Of a stretch of 64,000 nt of DNA, positions 33,479-44,068 are shown piece after piece (the first letter of the stretch is position 1; the number at the start of each line of letters is the position of its first letter). The notes below the pieces were generated by a model. The model was not told the origin of the DNA and did not search any database. It saw nothing but the letters and a program-made list of their open reading frames with translations. The position numbers were made by a program, and so were the translations under genes. This DNA comes from Glutinoglossum americanum (Eukaryota > Ascomycota > Geoglossomycetes > Geoglossales > Geoglossaceae), in NCBI GenBank assembly GCA_020080175.1, contig JAGHQL010000115.1, forward strand, positions 1-64,000. Direction: 5' to 3'.

Positions 33479-35085
33479 GTTTGGTTGTGTATACAATAGG
33501 GATCAAGCAAAAGAATTGTTTATTGTCCGACCCTATAATGAGAAGACGACCGTGAGGAGGATATCAGAAGGAACGAAAACGGTGGGCTCTTGTGTTTTAT
33601 CCTCTTCCCTCGGATCTGGCCTTTCCTCGAAGGACTCGACCCACGTCTAGAGGCTCTATACTACCTGGAAACGTGCATGGGAGGCGATCGGTGAGAGAAG
33701 GGTTTACCACAGGACCGGCATGGGCCAATCTGGGTTCGCTCCTACGTAAATGCCCCTCTATCCCGCAAAAGTTTCACCGCCGCCTGCGAAAGAGGCACCT
33801 GTGGACAAGGCTTGGGTGCATTATACCTGGCCTCTCCCGACCACCGTGATAGGGCGAGTCATCTCAAAGCAAGCAAAGCGAATGCGGGATAAGGTCTCGA
33901 GCCATCTAGCTTCTAGTACAAGGTCATGGCATGATAGATTTCCCCATTCCGTGAGTGCCGGACTGCACATAAGGGAATTAAGTAAGAGCGGGGTATCTTC
34001 TCGCCGACCGATTATTCACCGGGAACACCAGAGGCTCTAACTCTGACTCGATCCCGCAGGGAATAATTGGATCTTGCTGGTCGATTCGTGCGATTTACTT
34101 GCAGAAGGCCCGTCTCAGGTTCAGGTGAGAAGGATGGATGTAGCCTTATCGGCTACCTTCCGGTGCGCCGCCCATGTCCTTGTCGGTTTGCGGCGGTCAT
34201 AGACTACCATTGACAAATTTCTCTAGGTGTTAGGCATGTGTTACGCGGTGTTGGTCATTCCTCGTAAAGTCCTACCCGAGGCCATGCGGCGCAAGAAAAG
34301 GACTGAACATCCTTGCTTCGAATCTATCCCATGTGATTGGCACGCAGGCGAACACAACCTCCATTAACAAGTCAGCATTGACACATCATCGCACTCGAGG
34401 TCCTCAAAGGGAATATTCAGGACGACCTAACGACTCGTCAGCAGCAAATTACAACCAAGGAGAGCCCTATTCGAGGGCAACAGAACCGGACCAACTCCGC
34501 TTGCTTTTTCTGGTTGAGAATGTAAGGCTGACAAGTGAAATCGATTGGCAAGCCACAATGGTCACGAGGAAGTCCTGCGGCCGTTGCCTTCGTTGCCTTC
34601 AGTACTATGGTGGCCCGAGACCGGCTCGGCCCCCGCAGAAATCAATCAATCATAGCGACGACAAGTCGACTGTGTGAGGACTTGTTACCCTAACGAGATC
34701 CACAGGCGTAGAGAAGACGACAGCTTCCGTTGAATAACTTATTCGACGTATTGGGCTTGGATTGCATCAGAGTGTACACCTTTACCAAGATAGATGTTGT
34801 AGTTGCGGTACCATAGACCGCAAGCTGATTGCGAATTAAAGCATGAAAAACTAGAAACCAACAAAGCACCACGTCCTACAGAGTAAGCCTTGACTCCCGG
34901 ATACTGTATTGTACATCTCCCCACACCCACTACCCATCGCGGACAAGTCGATAGACAAACAAAACCCCCATCTTTGTGGTTACATCTCTGTAGATTAAGG
35001 ATCTGATGAAAGTGTGAGTCACGGGACCCCACAAACCCGTCTTAAACGCCCCTTTTTGGCAAACCGACCTCCCCCCTAATCCGCT
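33479..35085. other. Intergenic DNA
   Basis: 1.6 kb without a convincing gene. Frames of up to about 115 codons occur on the plus strand near 34333-34677, but they show no domain and no start or splice support. Confidence 0.5.
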
Positions 35086-36596
35086 TCAGAAACCACCACT
35101 ATCTCTCCTCAGCATCTCCGCAACATCGTCATCTAGCCCTGCAAGCGCATCGTCACCGCCAAGGCCAGGGAAGTCATCTGCATCGTTCAGCTTCCTCTTC
35201 TTTGCGCTAGAACCATTAGCCTGGCTCCCAACAGCAGGTCGCCCGAACGGCATTGCCAGACTTGAAAGGAGATCCGATCCAGCAGCTGGAACAAACTGTT
35301 GCTGAGCTACAGGAGAGATTTTCGGGTTCTCTTCAAAGAAGTCCGATGCAGTGGCCCTTGGAGCAAAATTGGTCTGTGTTGGAGGGGTTCCAGTCGGGGT
35401 GAGTGCTTCCACGCTTGGCGCACGTTCTGTTTCTGAGGATATGGAATCTCGCGCTACTCGATTTGCAGCATTATCAGAACCAGGACTGCCATTAGCGTGA
35501 GATGAGGGTGATGCTTCTTCTGCAAGTCCACGCATGATACTATCTTCAACATCCCGCTTCTTCTGATCGATTTCAGCTTTCCAGTTAGCTAGCTCCAAAT
35601 GCTGGGCCTCGTCCTGGCTGAGGGCGTTTCGATTGACGTCTAGTAGTTTCTCTAACGCCTCTACCAACGCACGGCGCGCTTTAATGCCTTCGGCCACTGC
35701 ACCTTCGGCATTCGCCAGTGTCTTGAGTAGTCCACTTAGCCGCGCGGCATACACGGGGGGGGTGGGTAAGGTAGTGGAAGGGTCCGTGGTTTTCATATAT
35801 TCTTGCTTCGCATTGTCAACGGCAGTCTTCGTGGACGAAGGGAGCTTGGTGACGGCGCCTTGAAGAGGAATTAAAGGTTGAATTTCCGGTGGTACCGAAG
35901 ATGAGCCCAACGAAGAGCCGAACAAAGGCTTCCTATTCGATGAACGAGATTTATCCAAGTCTGGGCATGACTATCAGCGCAACGTATGGTGCAGTTGGAT
36001 GGAGGATTACCGTCAATACGGGTCTCGATGGCTTCTTGAATCGGAACCTCGAATATCTGACGTTGTCTCCAAACTTCGACAACGCGCCGGAGCTTTTGCT
36101 GTATTTCGTTCGTCGCACCTTTGTAGGCTACAGCGGTAGCTTCTGCAATAATCTAGAAAAATGAGCATCGACGACCCCCTTACAGAGGTATTAAGGAGAG
36201 CATTTACCGGCGAGAACGCAACCAAAAAGTCGTCTTTGCGGCGGACCTTAGACTGTTGAGCAACCTCTATAAGGAAAAGAATCTCAGGTTAACAGATAGT
36301 CGCTTCCATTGGACAAAGGACGCGTTTCGATGCGCCAGGCCATACCATTTGCCAGGTAAATCAGATTCAGTCTTTTGCTACTGCTAGAATCCTTCAGTCG
36401 TTGTATCCAGAGCTGCGCAGTGCGCTCTGCGTGTCTCCTGCAATAATAAACGTCGTAATCAGTCTTATTCATAAATGATATCGAGTCCAGCTCCATACCT
36501 GTGAAACATCACCCATTGCGCAACGGTCACGATACTCTCTTGCGTCTCGTTAAGTGCCGAGAGCTTCGCAAGTACCGAGTCATCAGTGTACGCCAT
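35086..36596 (-). CDS. RTT103: RNA polymerase II CTD-interacting protein (Rtt103 / RPRD type, CID domain)
   Basis: Five exons (36596-36499, 36437-36346, 36266-36208, 36152-36011, 35960-35086) encode 421 residues. The first about 140 residues form a CID: LNETQESIVTVAQWVMFHRRHAE, LIYLANEVAQQS, AVAYKGATNEIQQKLRRVVEVWRQRQIF. CIDs bind the phosphorylated C-terminal repeats of the largest Pol II subunit. Rtt103 acts with the Rat1/Rai1 5'-3' exonuclease in transcription termination. A predicted coiled-coil stretch (about 195-260) and a polar, Ala/Ser-rich tail with a KKRKLND nuclear signal follow. Each splice rebuilds the helix pattern of the CID. Divergent from the clathrin light chain gene. Confidence 0.9.
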
Positions 36597-37040
36597 CCGC
36601 TACGTACGCTTGATTTGGTGCCGGTGCGCTCTTCTACGGGGAAGTCTCGGGGCGCTGGGACAATTGCAAAGCTGGCCGTGATTTGACTAATGAAACCGGA
36701 CTAGACCAGCCGTTTGCGTAACTGAAATCCCTTCACCTGTTGATTTAAGCAGCCTGGGGTCTTAAGGACTGTTGGACGAGGTGGAGTTACAATTGTTCTA
36801 GGTACGGAAGAATATTGCTGATGAAATAAGACGCCAGTTTTGCAATGAGTTTTCAAAGAGCCGCTAATTTTCCGATTGGCTGCGTTCGCTTACAAGGTAA
36901 AATAATTAACGATTTCACCCTGACAACTTTCACTTTATGTTCTTTAAGCAGCCGACTTCCATCAACACATTCAACTTCAACCTCAAGTACTTACAACCTC
37001 TTTGCAACGCTAACTATTCACGTTCATTCAGTTAGTCAAC
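36597..37040. promoter_or_regulatory. Shared divergent promoter, RTT103 / CLC1
   Basis: 444 bp between opposed start codons. A CT-rich leader with TTCAACTTCAACCTCAAG precedes the clathrin light chain ATG. No specific factor site recognised. Confidence 0.5.
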
Positions 37041-38036
37041 ATGGCTGATCGATTTCCGTCTATAGAGGAGTTAACAGCAGGTTTGGCCCACTCAGCTGGC
37101 TCGGTTCAAGGAATCGCCTGAGCTCCACGTTTTACTGACTTGATACCCATTATCTATAGGCCAATCGAGTCTCGGGCTCAACCCAGAAAATACTGCCGCT
37201 GGCGATTTTCTCTCGAGAGAGCAAGCAGCGCTAGGAGATGACGCTAGGCTTTTCGCATCCCCAAATGACAATTACAAAAGCTCGACCGTTGAGGACGATG
37301 ATGACGATCTTCTAGGCGGCGGTGGTATTGTCAGGGTTGAAAATGTGGGCGGAGAAGAGGTGACGGAATTCGAGAGCGCCTTTCCAATTATCGACCACGG
37401 CAACGAGGTTAGTCTATCTGTCAAGAACATACAACTCGACCAGTCGTGCAAACCAGATGGTTGTGTTTCACGAGGATAGTTGCTAATGGCATTCAAACAC
37501 TCCTACAGCGAGTTGCACCTGGAGGCACGATTACTGGATCCAACGAGCCTTTCTTAACCGGACGAGCCATCACACCTTCATATAGTGTAACAGTCGAGGA
37601 CGAGGAGGAACCAGAAATAATCAAGTAAGATACTCCCACAACTAGAACCCCACGTTCTGTCTAACAGAAGTCACCTTTTGCTAGGCAATGGCGTGAACGC
37701 CGTGATCTTGCCCTCCAAGCACGCGAAGAGAAATCCGCTCTTCGCAAAGCAGAGACCGTCAAAACCGCCCAGATAGCCCTCGACGATTTCTACGAGAACT
37801 ACAATACCAAAAAGGACAAGACAATTGCTCAGACCCGCAAGGAAGCCGAGGACTTCCTTGCTAACCGCGAAGATACTGCTGCAGGAGGTACGAGCTGGGA
37901 ACGCATCGCAAAGCTAGTGGATCTCAGCGGAAAGGGGGTTAAGGGCGGCGCCTCGGGAACCGTGAAGGAGCGGTTCAGGGAGCTGCTGCTTTCCTTAAGG
38001 AAGGATGAGAAGGCACCTGGTGCAACGGGATATTAG
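37041..38036 (+). CDS. CLC1: Clathrin light chain
   Basis: Four exons, 37041-37080, 37160-37407, 37509-37624 and 37685-38036, give 251 residues. The protein has the family plan. An acidic, poorly ordered N-terminal region includes DDDDDLLGGG. A long basic/acidic helix binds the clathrin heavy chain (QWRERRDLALQAREEKSALR, ending FLANRED). A C-terminal TSWERIAKLVDLSGKG...RFRELLLSL segment is conserved in fungal light chains. It covers clathrin cages and regulates their assembly and actin attachment at endocytic sites. Splice phases all agree. Confidence 0.95.
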
Positions 38037-38694
38037 GTGTTTGTCCCGACGTCGCTAGGAACAGAGTTCCAAGGAATATGACAGAAACTATAACGAAGAA
38101 GTGGGGCTTAGATCCTGACCACGGTGACGTCAATCACCACATTCAAGCGCTTCCCATGGCTCACTTGAGGCAGAACGATTTGTTATGGACGGGGTTAGGC
38201 GGAAGGGAGGTGTTTTCCCCGGGAACTATCCCCCGACATTTGACGCTTCCTTGATGAATAATCTCTATTTACCCCTCTGTAACTTTATATCCTCACGCAA
38301 TTTTGCACAGAAAAAAGAGTTCAAAGATCTTGCTCATAAAAATGCTAATATAAGTAAAAAAAGCCTCACGTGCGTTTAATTTTACTTACAGGCAGGCCAA
38401 ATGTGAATCCAAGATATTGGACACAGAAGAGCAACATTGGGTCTCACCTGGAATCGATGGGCTCAGAGATCTAGAGGTACCTCTCACCATTTACAGAAAT
38501 AGTAGGTGTGCTCGTTTCCTCAAGACATGTGAAATTCTAAGTTAGGACGATACGCCCCTAACAAAGGAATAAGAACTGCCCCTGAACCGGACCCAAACTC
38601 CCGTAAAATGGACTGTCTAAACTACCGCACCAGACCCAGTCTAACCGTTGCCTTAAAATTAATTGTCTGCAAGCAATTCGACCTCACACATTCC
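38037..38694. other. Convergent gap between CLC1 and the ENT transporter
   Basis: 658 bp between facing stop codons, AT-rich in its middle, holding both 3' ends. Nothing else recognised. Confidence 0.55.
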
Positions 38695-40221
38695 TCATAG
38701 AACAATACAGAAGCTCAACAAGCTCCCCGCCGATAACCCCACTACAAGAACAGTCGCCATAAACGCACCTGCAGCCTCTCTCTCTTCCTCCTCAACCCAC
38801 TTGTTTGCAGTAACCATGCTCCGGCTACCCACCCAGCCATTCGTAAAACCGAAACCCATCTGCACGACCGCGAGGTAAAAGAGGTCACTGTTCACGGCGG
38901 CACCGCGGCCGCCGATGTTGCAGAGGAGATAGAGAGGGATGAAGGATAGACGGGCGAGGGAGAGGGCGAAGAGGACTATTGGGTGCGGAGAGGGGCGCGG
39001 GAAGAGAGTGGCGAGGCGGCCGAGGAGGTCACCAGCATTCCAGATAAGGATGGAAAGAGGGGTGAATATTGAGGGATGGAAGAGGCGGGGAGAAGTAGAT
39101 GGTGGATGGACGCTGAGAATGGCCTAACACGCAAGGGTAGGTGTTAGATATTTATAGTATATGCGATCAGTGATGATAGAGATGAAGAGACACACCTGAG
39201 TAAAGACAGGAAAGACCATGGTAACACCAAAACATATAAATACCGCAGAAGCCAACCACCTCAGCTTCCCAAGTAGAGTCCACACAGGAACCACAACCTT
39301 ACTCTCTTGCTGCTCATCTCCTAGAAGCCGTTTCGCCGCCTCACCGCGGGCGTGACACCTCCGCATCAGAACCACAAATGCCGCCAGCGTAAACGTTGAA
39401 ACCCCTGTCGCAGTCAAGAAATACCAGAATGCCGATCTAGATGAGCCTTGCGCGTGCAACACAACCTCCGACTCGTCCCTCTCGGGTACCGACAAAACGG
39501 ACAGGATCTCTGGTTACAACGTGAGCCCAAATGCAGACAATAATCTGAGTGCGAGGTACGCACGAGCAACACAAGGAAGCACCCCTGCTATCGCCTGCCC
39601 CGTCATAATCCCCTGCGTATAGTCGTCCTCCCTAAACCCTGCCACATATGCAAAAACACCATTTTGACACAGCCCGGTCCCCACGCTCGTCAAAAACACC
39701 ATCGTCAAGACGTACCCCAGATACAGCCCCGGCGAGAGCTCACTACTAGTAGAAAGCGCTAGCAGAGTGAACACAATAATATTGATGAGTAACGACACCA
39801 CGATCCGTTTCGGGTACGAGGCATTCGCCTGGAGCCGCGCGAGGATGAGCACAGAGCCTAGGTTCCCGACCGTGGAGACAGAGAGGATAGCGCTTTGGTA
39901 GTGGGCGAGGATCCAGGGATCAGCAGCAAAGCGGCTTTTAAAGTAGTTCGCTGCAGCAATGAACATGTTCCTATTCCTATTAGATCCTAGCCCTCGCGAG
40001 GAGTTAGGGATGATCTCTATCCTATGAACTCACCATGCCCATAGCATAGACGCGCCCAGAAGCAGGAATATCGAATACTCTAGCCATGAGAACCCACTAT
40101 CGTGCTTCATTTCGACTCTCTCACCATCGGGCCCAATAGTGCCTCCTTCGAGGGGCTCATATTCAGACGCTGGTATCGACGGCCTTTGCCGTTGGAAGAA
40201 GCTTTGTATGCTCTCGATCAT
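38695..40221 (-). CDS. FUN26: Equilibrative nucleoside transporter (ENT / Fun26 family)
   Basis: Exons 40221-40034, 39970-39564, 39509-39196 and 39123-38695 encode 445 residues. The first span contains LLLGASMLWAWNMFIAAANYF, the W-N-M-F ENT signature; the splice acceptor at 39971 (rather than a nearby one) is what rebuilds it. Further spans follow (ILSVSTVGNLGSVLIL, GLCQNGVFAYV, GIMTGQAIAGVLPCVAQILSVLS). The C-terminal NGWVGSRSMVTANKWVEEEEREAAGAFM is the ENT tail motif. About ten to eleven spans in all. Fun26 of yeast moves nucleosides across the vacuolar membrane. The cytoplasmic N-terminus has an acidic EYEPLEGG segment that could be a sorting signal. A plasma-membrane role cannot be excluded. 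Confidence 0.9.
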
Positions 40222-41791
40222 CTTCAGAGCATAATCAGCTAATCTAGCCGTCCGACTCCAAATACAGATGTTTCTCTTCGTGCCTCATCCGCTAGAGCGA
40301 ATGCAAGCTTTACCGCATAGATCGTCTGTCTTCGAGATGTCGTCCGTTCACGTAACTCGGAGTTCCTCGGATGGGGGATGTATTGACAGGGATGTCCTAG
40401 CCGCGCGTCTGCACATTATATTGCTCTGAAAGTCAAAAACCGCGGGCCGCACTCCCTCATACAAATTCATGTACGGCATCGCGACCTCATAACGTGACTG
40501 AATTTATCTGCTGGGTCGATGTCGTGCATATTCCATACTATCGCTTTCAGTCCGTGCTTGAGAAAAGCAATGGTGAAAACTTATACACATGATTTCGGGT
40601 TGTTCTACCTCTTTGCAATTGAAACAGTTCGATGGGCATTTCTGCGGCTTATGATTCGTTTATCCTTTGTGTTACAAGCTGTGCCCGAAAATCATTTTGG
40701 GGATTCTATCTATTATCATTTTCATATCGGGATCTCCTAAGGGCCCCAAATCGATGGCTACTTGTGTAGAACACATACATTTAAGTTCGAATGCTACAGG
40801 CATTTACACTAAATGATAAACCAAAGGGATAATTTCTTAGATACCATAACTTCTTATTTTATATACTAGGATACCATAAAAAGTTTACTAGAATACCACA
40901 CAAGTCAATATACAAAAATTACTAGTATCGCCAGTTGCTCTGAGGACCACAAATGCGCTATAGAGTATATGATCGGAGAGCACACCCCGGAAACCACTGT
41001 TGTATCATGGCGCATTTGTTCGGGAGGAACTCCCATATCCCCGAGGACCAAGACTCCCATAACCATTGGGCACGCCCCCAGAAAGCGGGCTGAAGTTCGA
41101 AATCTTGGTATTCTGGTAGACATTTTGTGGCATCCGAGTAAGTAAACGAAAAGTCGCGATATTCGAGAAATTATCCCTAAATAAAATCACTCGCTACAAC
41201 AAACCAGCCCCCCTGCTTCAATCTAATACCTGATGTGAATAGTCATTGCTACAATACGCGTGAGGCCTGTCAAAAATATTGCTCGTCAAGTTTACGGTGT
41301 AAGGGCATGCTCGGAACCACAGCCAAGGGGGAGAAGGAGTGAGGATACCATAAGATGGACCGATAAATATTAAGCAAATATTTTTGGTGGCGTTTCCTTT
41401 TTGGTGCCATCGATTGTTGCCACCATGTGATTATAGATTTTGGTAATTAAATCGGCAACGACTGGCACTAAAATATGAGCATAATTAATCACCATCCTCT
41501 GCTTAGTTGGGATTTCTAGCTGACGTTAGGCACAAGGCTTGAGATTTTGTGATGTTGATTGTTGCTGGGGTAACAAGCGAAATCCACAAAATTCCTCTTT
41601 GGATAACTAGCTCTGACTGACCCTCCCCATCGAAACATAGAGTGGACTCCACATTCATAGTAGCTAACCCAGGAGCCATTAGTAAGTAAGATAAAAAATC
41701 CCAGTCGTTCGATTCATGGCACATACACCCGAACGCAACCGGTCTGATAGATACCCAGTCAACGAGGCCTTCAATCTACTCAAATCTCACG
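40222..41791. other. Intergenic DNA with a MITE-like element
   Basis: Between the divergent ENT and haspin genes. The middle holds the inverted-repeat element at 40825-41178. No gene seen in the rest. Confidence 0.6.
40825..41178 (+). mobile_element. MITE-like element, copy B, with long terminal inverted repeats
   Basis: It starts AGGGATAATTTCT (40825-40837) and ends with the exact reverse complement AGAAATTATCCCT (41166-41178). The inverted repeats continue for about 70 bp at lower identity (40825-about 40895 against about 41107-41178). Over the next 22 bases of the arms I count ten mismatches and all are transitions; several are CG in the right arm against TA or CA in the left. The interior carries the same GGGGGCGTGCCCAATGG-type unit as copy A at 22128-22459, inverted. 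No open frame. A target-site duplication is not evident. Non-autonomous DNA transposon relic is the best reading; the superfamily is unknown. Confidence 0.8.
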
Positions 41792-44068
41792 ATGGAGGCT
41801 ATACGAGATCGAAAGGCTCGAAAACAAAAGACTTATGGCAAATCAACCGCTAAGAAGGTCTTTTCAGCTGCTTTTGAGGAGCTGTCTCCAGGCAAAGACC
41901 TTTCGAGGAGACGGATAACCGCACTGACCGAGACGGTTGTTGATCCCCCTCGAGTACCCCTCAGTTCGCTCTCCACCAATTCCGCCGAACCCCCGAGTTC
42001 ACCGCCGGCTACTGGATATCTTAGTGGCAAACTTTCAAACTCCCCTAAAGATAAAACTTGGCGAAACGCGGGTCCTGTTGGATATAGCAAATCACGTCAG
42101 TTGACAGCGCTGAGGTCAAATAGTGGTGCTAGAGCTGGCGGATCTAACGGTAGCATTTCAGAGGCCCTAACAGGTAAAGATCAAAACCAAGGCCCAACTA
42201 GAGCTAGCAGGATACATCAGTTAGCACCCCGGGGTCAGAAGGGGGACATCGATGTCGATGAACTCAACGATAGCCTTCCAAAGACCCCTATAACGAGTGC
42301 GAGCTACAAAGATACAAGCCTTGCCGGAGCTAGCAAAGCGCACCAGGCAGCGGCGCAAACCTGTCAGGAAAATACCCGTACCGACACAGCTAGCGACAAC
42401 CTCCTGAAGCCCTCTGCAGAACCGGTTTTGCGGAGAGTGGGTCCAATTGGGTATAGCAAATCATTTCGTCAGGTAACGCGGAGGTTTAAGGATGCCGCTA
42501 GAGTTAATGAACTCAACGGTGGCCTTCTGAGGCCCTCAACAAGTACGGCCTACCGAGATCAGAGCTATCGCGATGCCTATCCCTTACGGTGTCAGCTTTC
42601 CGCGACAGCCATTAGCCAGCAAAAAGGCAATACGAACAACCCAGTTCTTGCGAAAGATGAACGCTTAGCTAAGGATATCGGAAAGCCCAAGAAGAAACCA
42701 GCCTTGAAGAAGATCTCAACACGGGATAAAGAGTTGAATTCGTATGAAAACCAGCTTGCAAAACTTTGCAGTCTTTCAATCAACCCAAACGGACCCTTGG
42801 AATTCCAGGCTTGGGCAAACATAGCATCTCAGAAACTCACAGTTCTTAAGATTGCGGAGGCGTCTTATGGTGAGGTCTATAGGTTACAGTCAAAATGTGA
42901 GAAGGAAATCGAGGCGGAGGATCGCCATAGCGTTGTCAAAGTAATTGCGATTCAGCCGTTTCGGATGCCAAAAAATTCAAAGCTGAAGAAGAGCCAATTG
43001 AGTCCAATCAGTGAGATTATATCAGAGGTAGGGATTATGGATCGTATGGCTGATATTCCTGGCTTTGTTGTTTTTAAGGGTACGTCTCGCTCTAGCTTTT
43101 CTTGTATTGGGGTTGAACTTACATAAGCTAGGTCTACACGTTGTTAGAGGAAAGTTGGCTAAACAGTACGCTGATGCGTGGACTACTTACCATAATATCG
43201 ATCCCACGAGATCTCTATTTCCAAACCCCAACAACAAGAGCACTTATTCAAACGACCAACTTTGGGCAATCATTGAGATGGAAGACGCAGGAGATGAGCT
43301 TTCTGATGTCCCCATGAACACATTTACTGAGGCTTGGGATATCTTCTGGGGAGTCGCTCTAGCGTTGGCCAAGGGGGAAGACATGGCTAGATTCGAGCAT
43401 CGGGACCTGCATACAGGAAATGTGTGCGTCTCAAGATCGAACCCTTCCACTAAGTTAAATCCTTCCCCAACACCTACATCGTCTCCCAGGAAATTTGGGC
43501 TCTCTGGGTTTGCAACTACGATCATCGATTACACCCTCTCACGCGCCGACACAGACGAGCCTCGTGTCAGCGCTGGGGATAGCCAGAGCCGAGTAATATT
43601 CACCGACCTGGATAGGGACAAAGCCTTATTTGAGGCGGAGGGGGACTACCAGTACGATATTTATCGAATGTACGTTTACCGTCCAACAATACCTCAACCT
43701 TTGCCATATACACCTGGACTGACATTCCACCTCATAGGATGCGTTCGTCGATTTACCACACCTATTATCCTGACACCCTCAATATTTGGCGGAATTACCA
43801 CCCGCTGACCAATGTTTACTGGCTGCATCATCTTGTTGTGGTGCTTCTAGGAAAACTCGATATTTCTCAAAACGAGAGGACGGAATCCGGGCAAAATAAT
43901 GCTATAGAATCCTTTGGCCCGGAGGGAACTTTTCATAGTGATTTTCTGGAGCTGGAGCATTTGGTCAACCCTAAGGGTGATGGGAAATTTACAACGGCTG
44001 GGGAAATTGTGGCGTGGGCGTTGGACAATAAATGGCTGAAGCCAGCGGATATTGATAATGTCGTTTGA
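41792..44068 (+). CDS. Haspin-type histone H3 kinase
   Basis: Exons 41792-43079, 43132-43669 and 43738-44068 give 718 residues. The C-terminal half is a haspin kinase domain. It has a catalytic HRDLH (about 519-523) followed by TGN. IIDYTLSR (about 560) has the haspin DYT in place of DFG. DLDRDKALFEAEGDYQYDIYRMMR matches the haspin-specific tail, and the FKGLHVVRGKLAKQYADAW splice junction is conserved. Haspin phosphorylates histone H3 Thr3 at mitotic centromeres. The N-terminal about 300 residues are polar and contain roughly four degenerate 40-45 residue repeats (GYSKS / ASKxHQ ... DL...LP.TP). A Gly-rich-loop-like ASYGEVYRL lies before the kinase Lys region. Start ATG at 41792. Confidence 0.92.
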
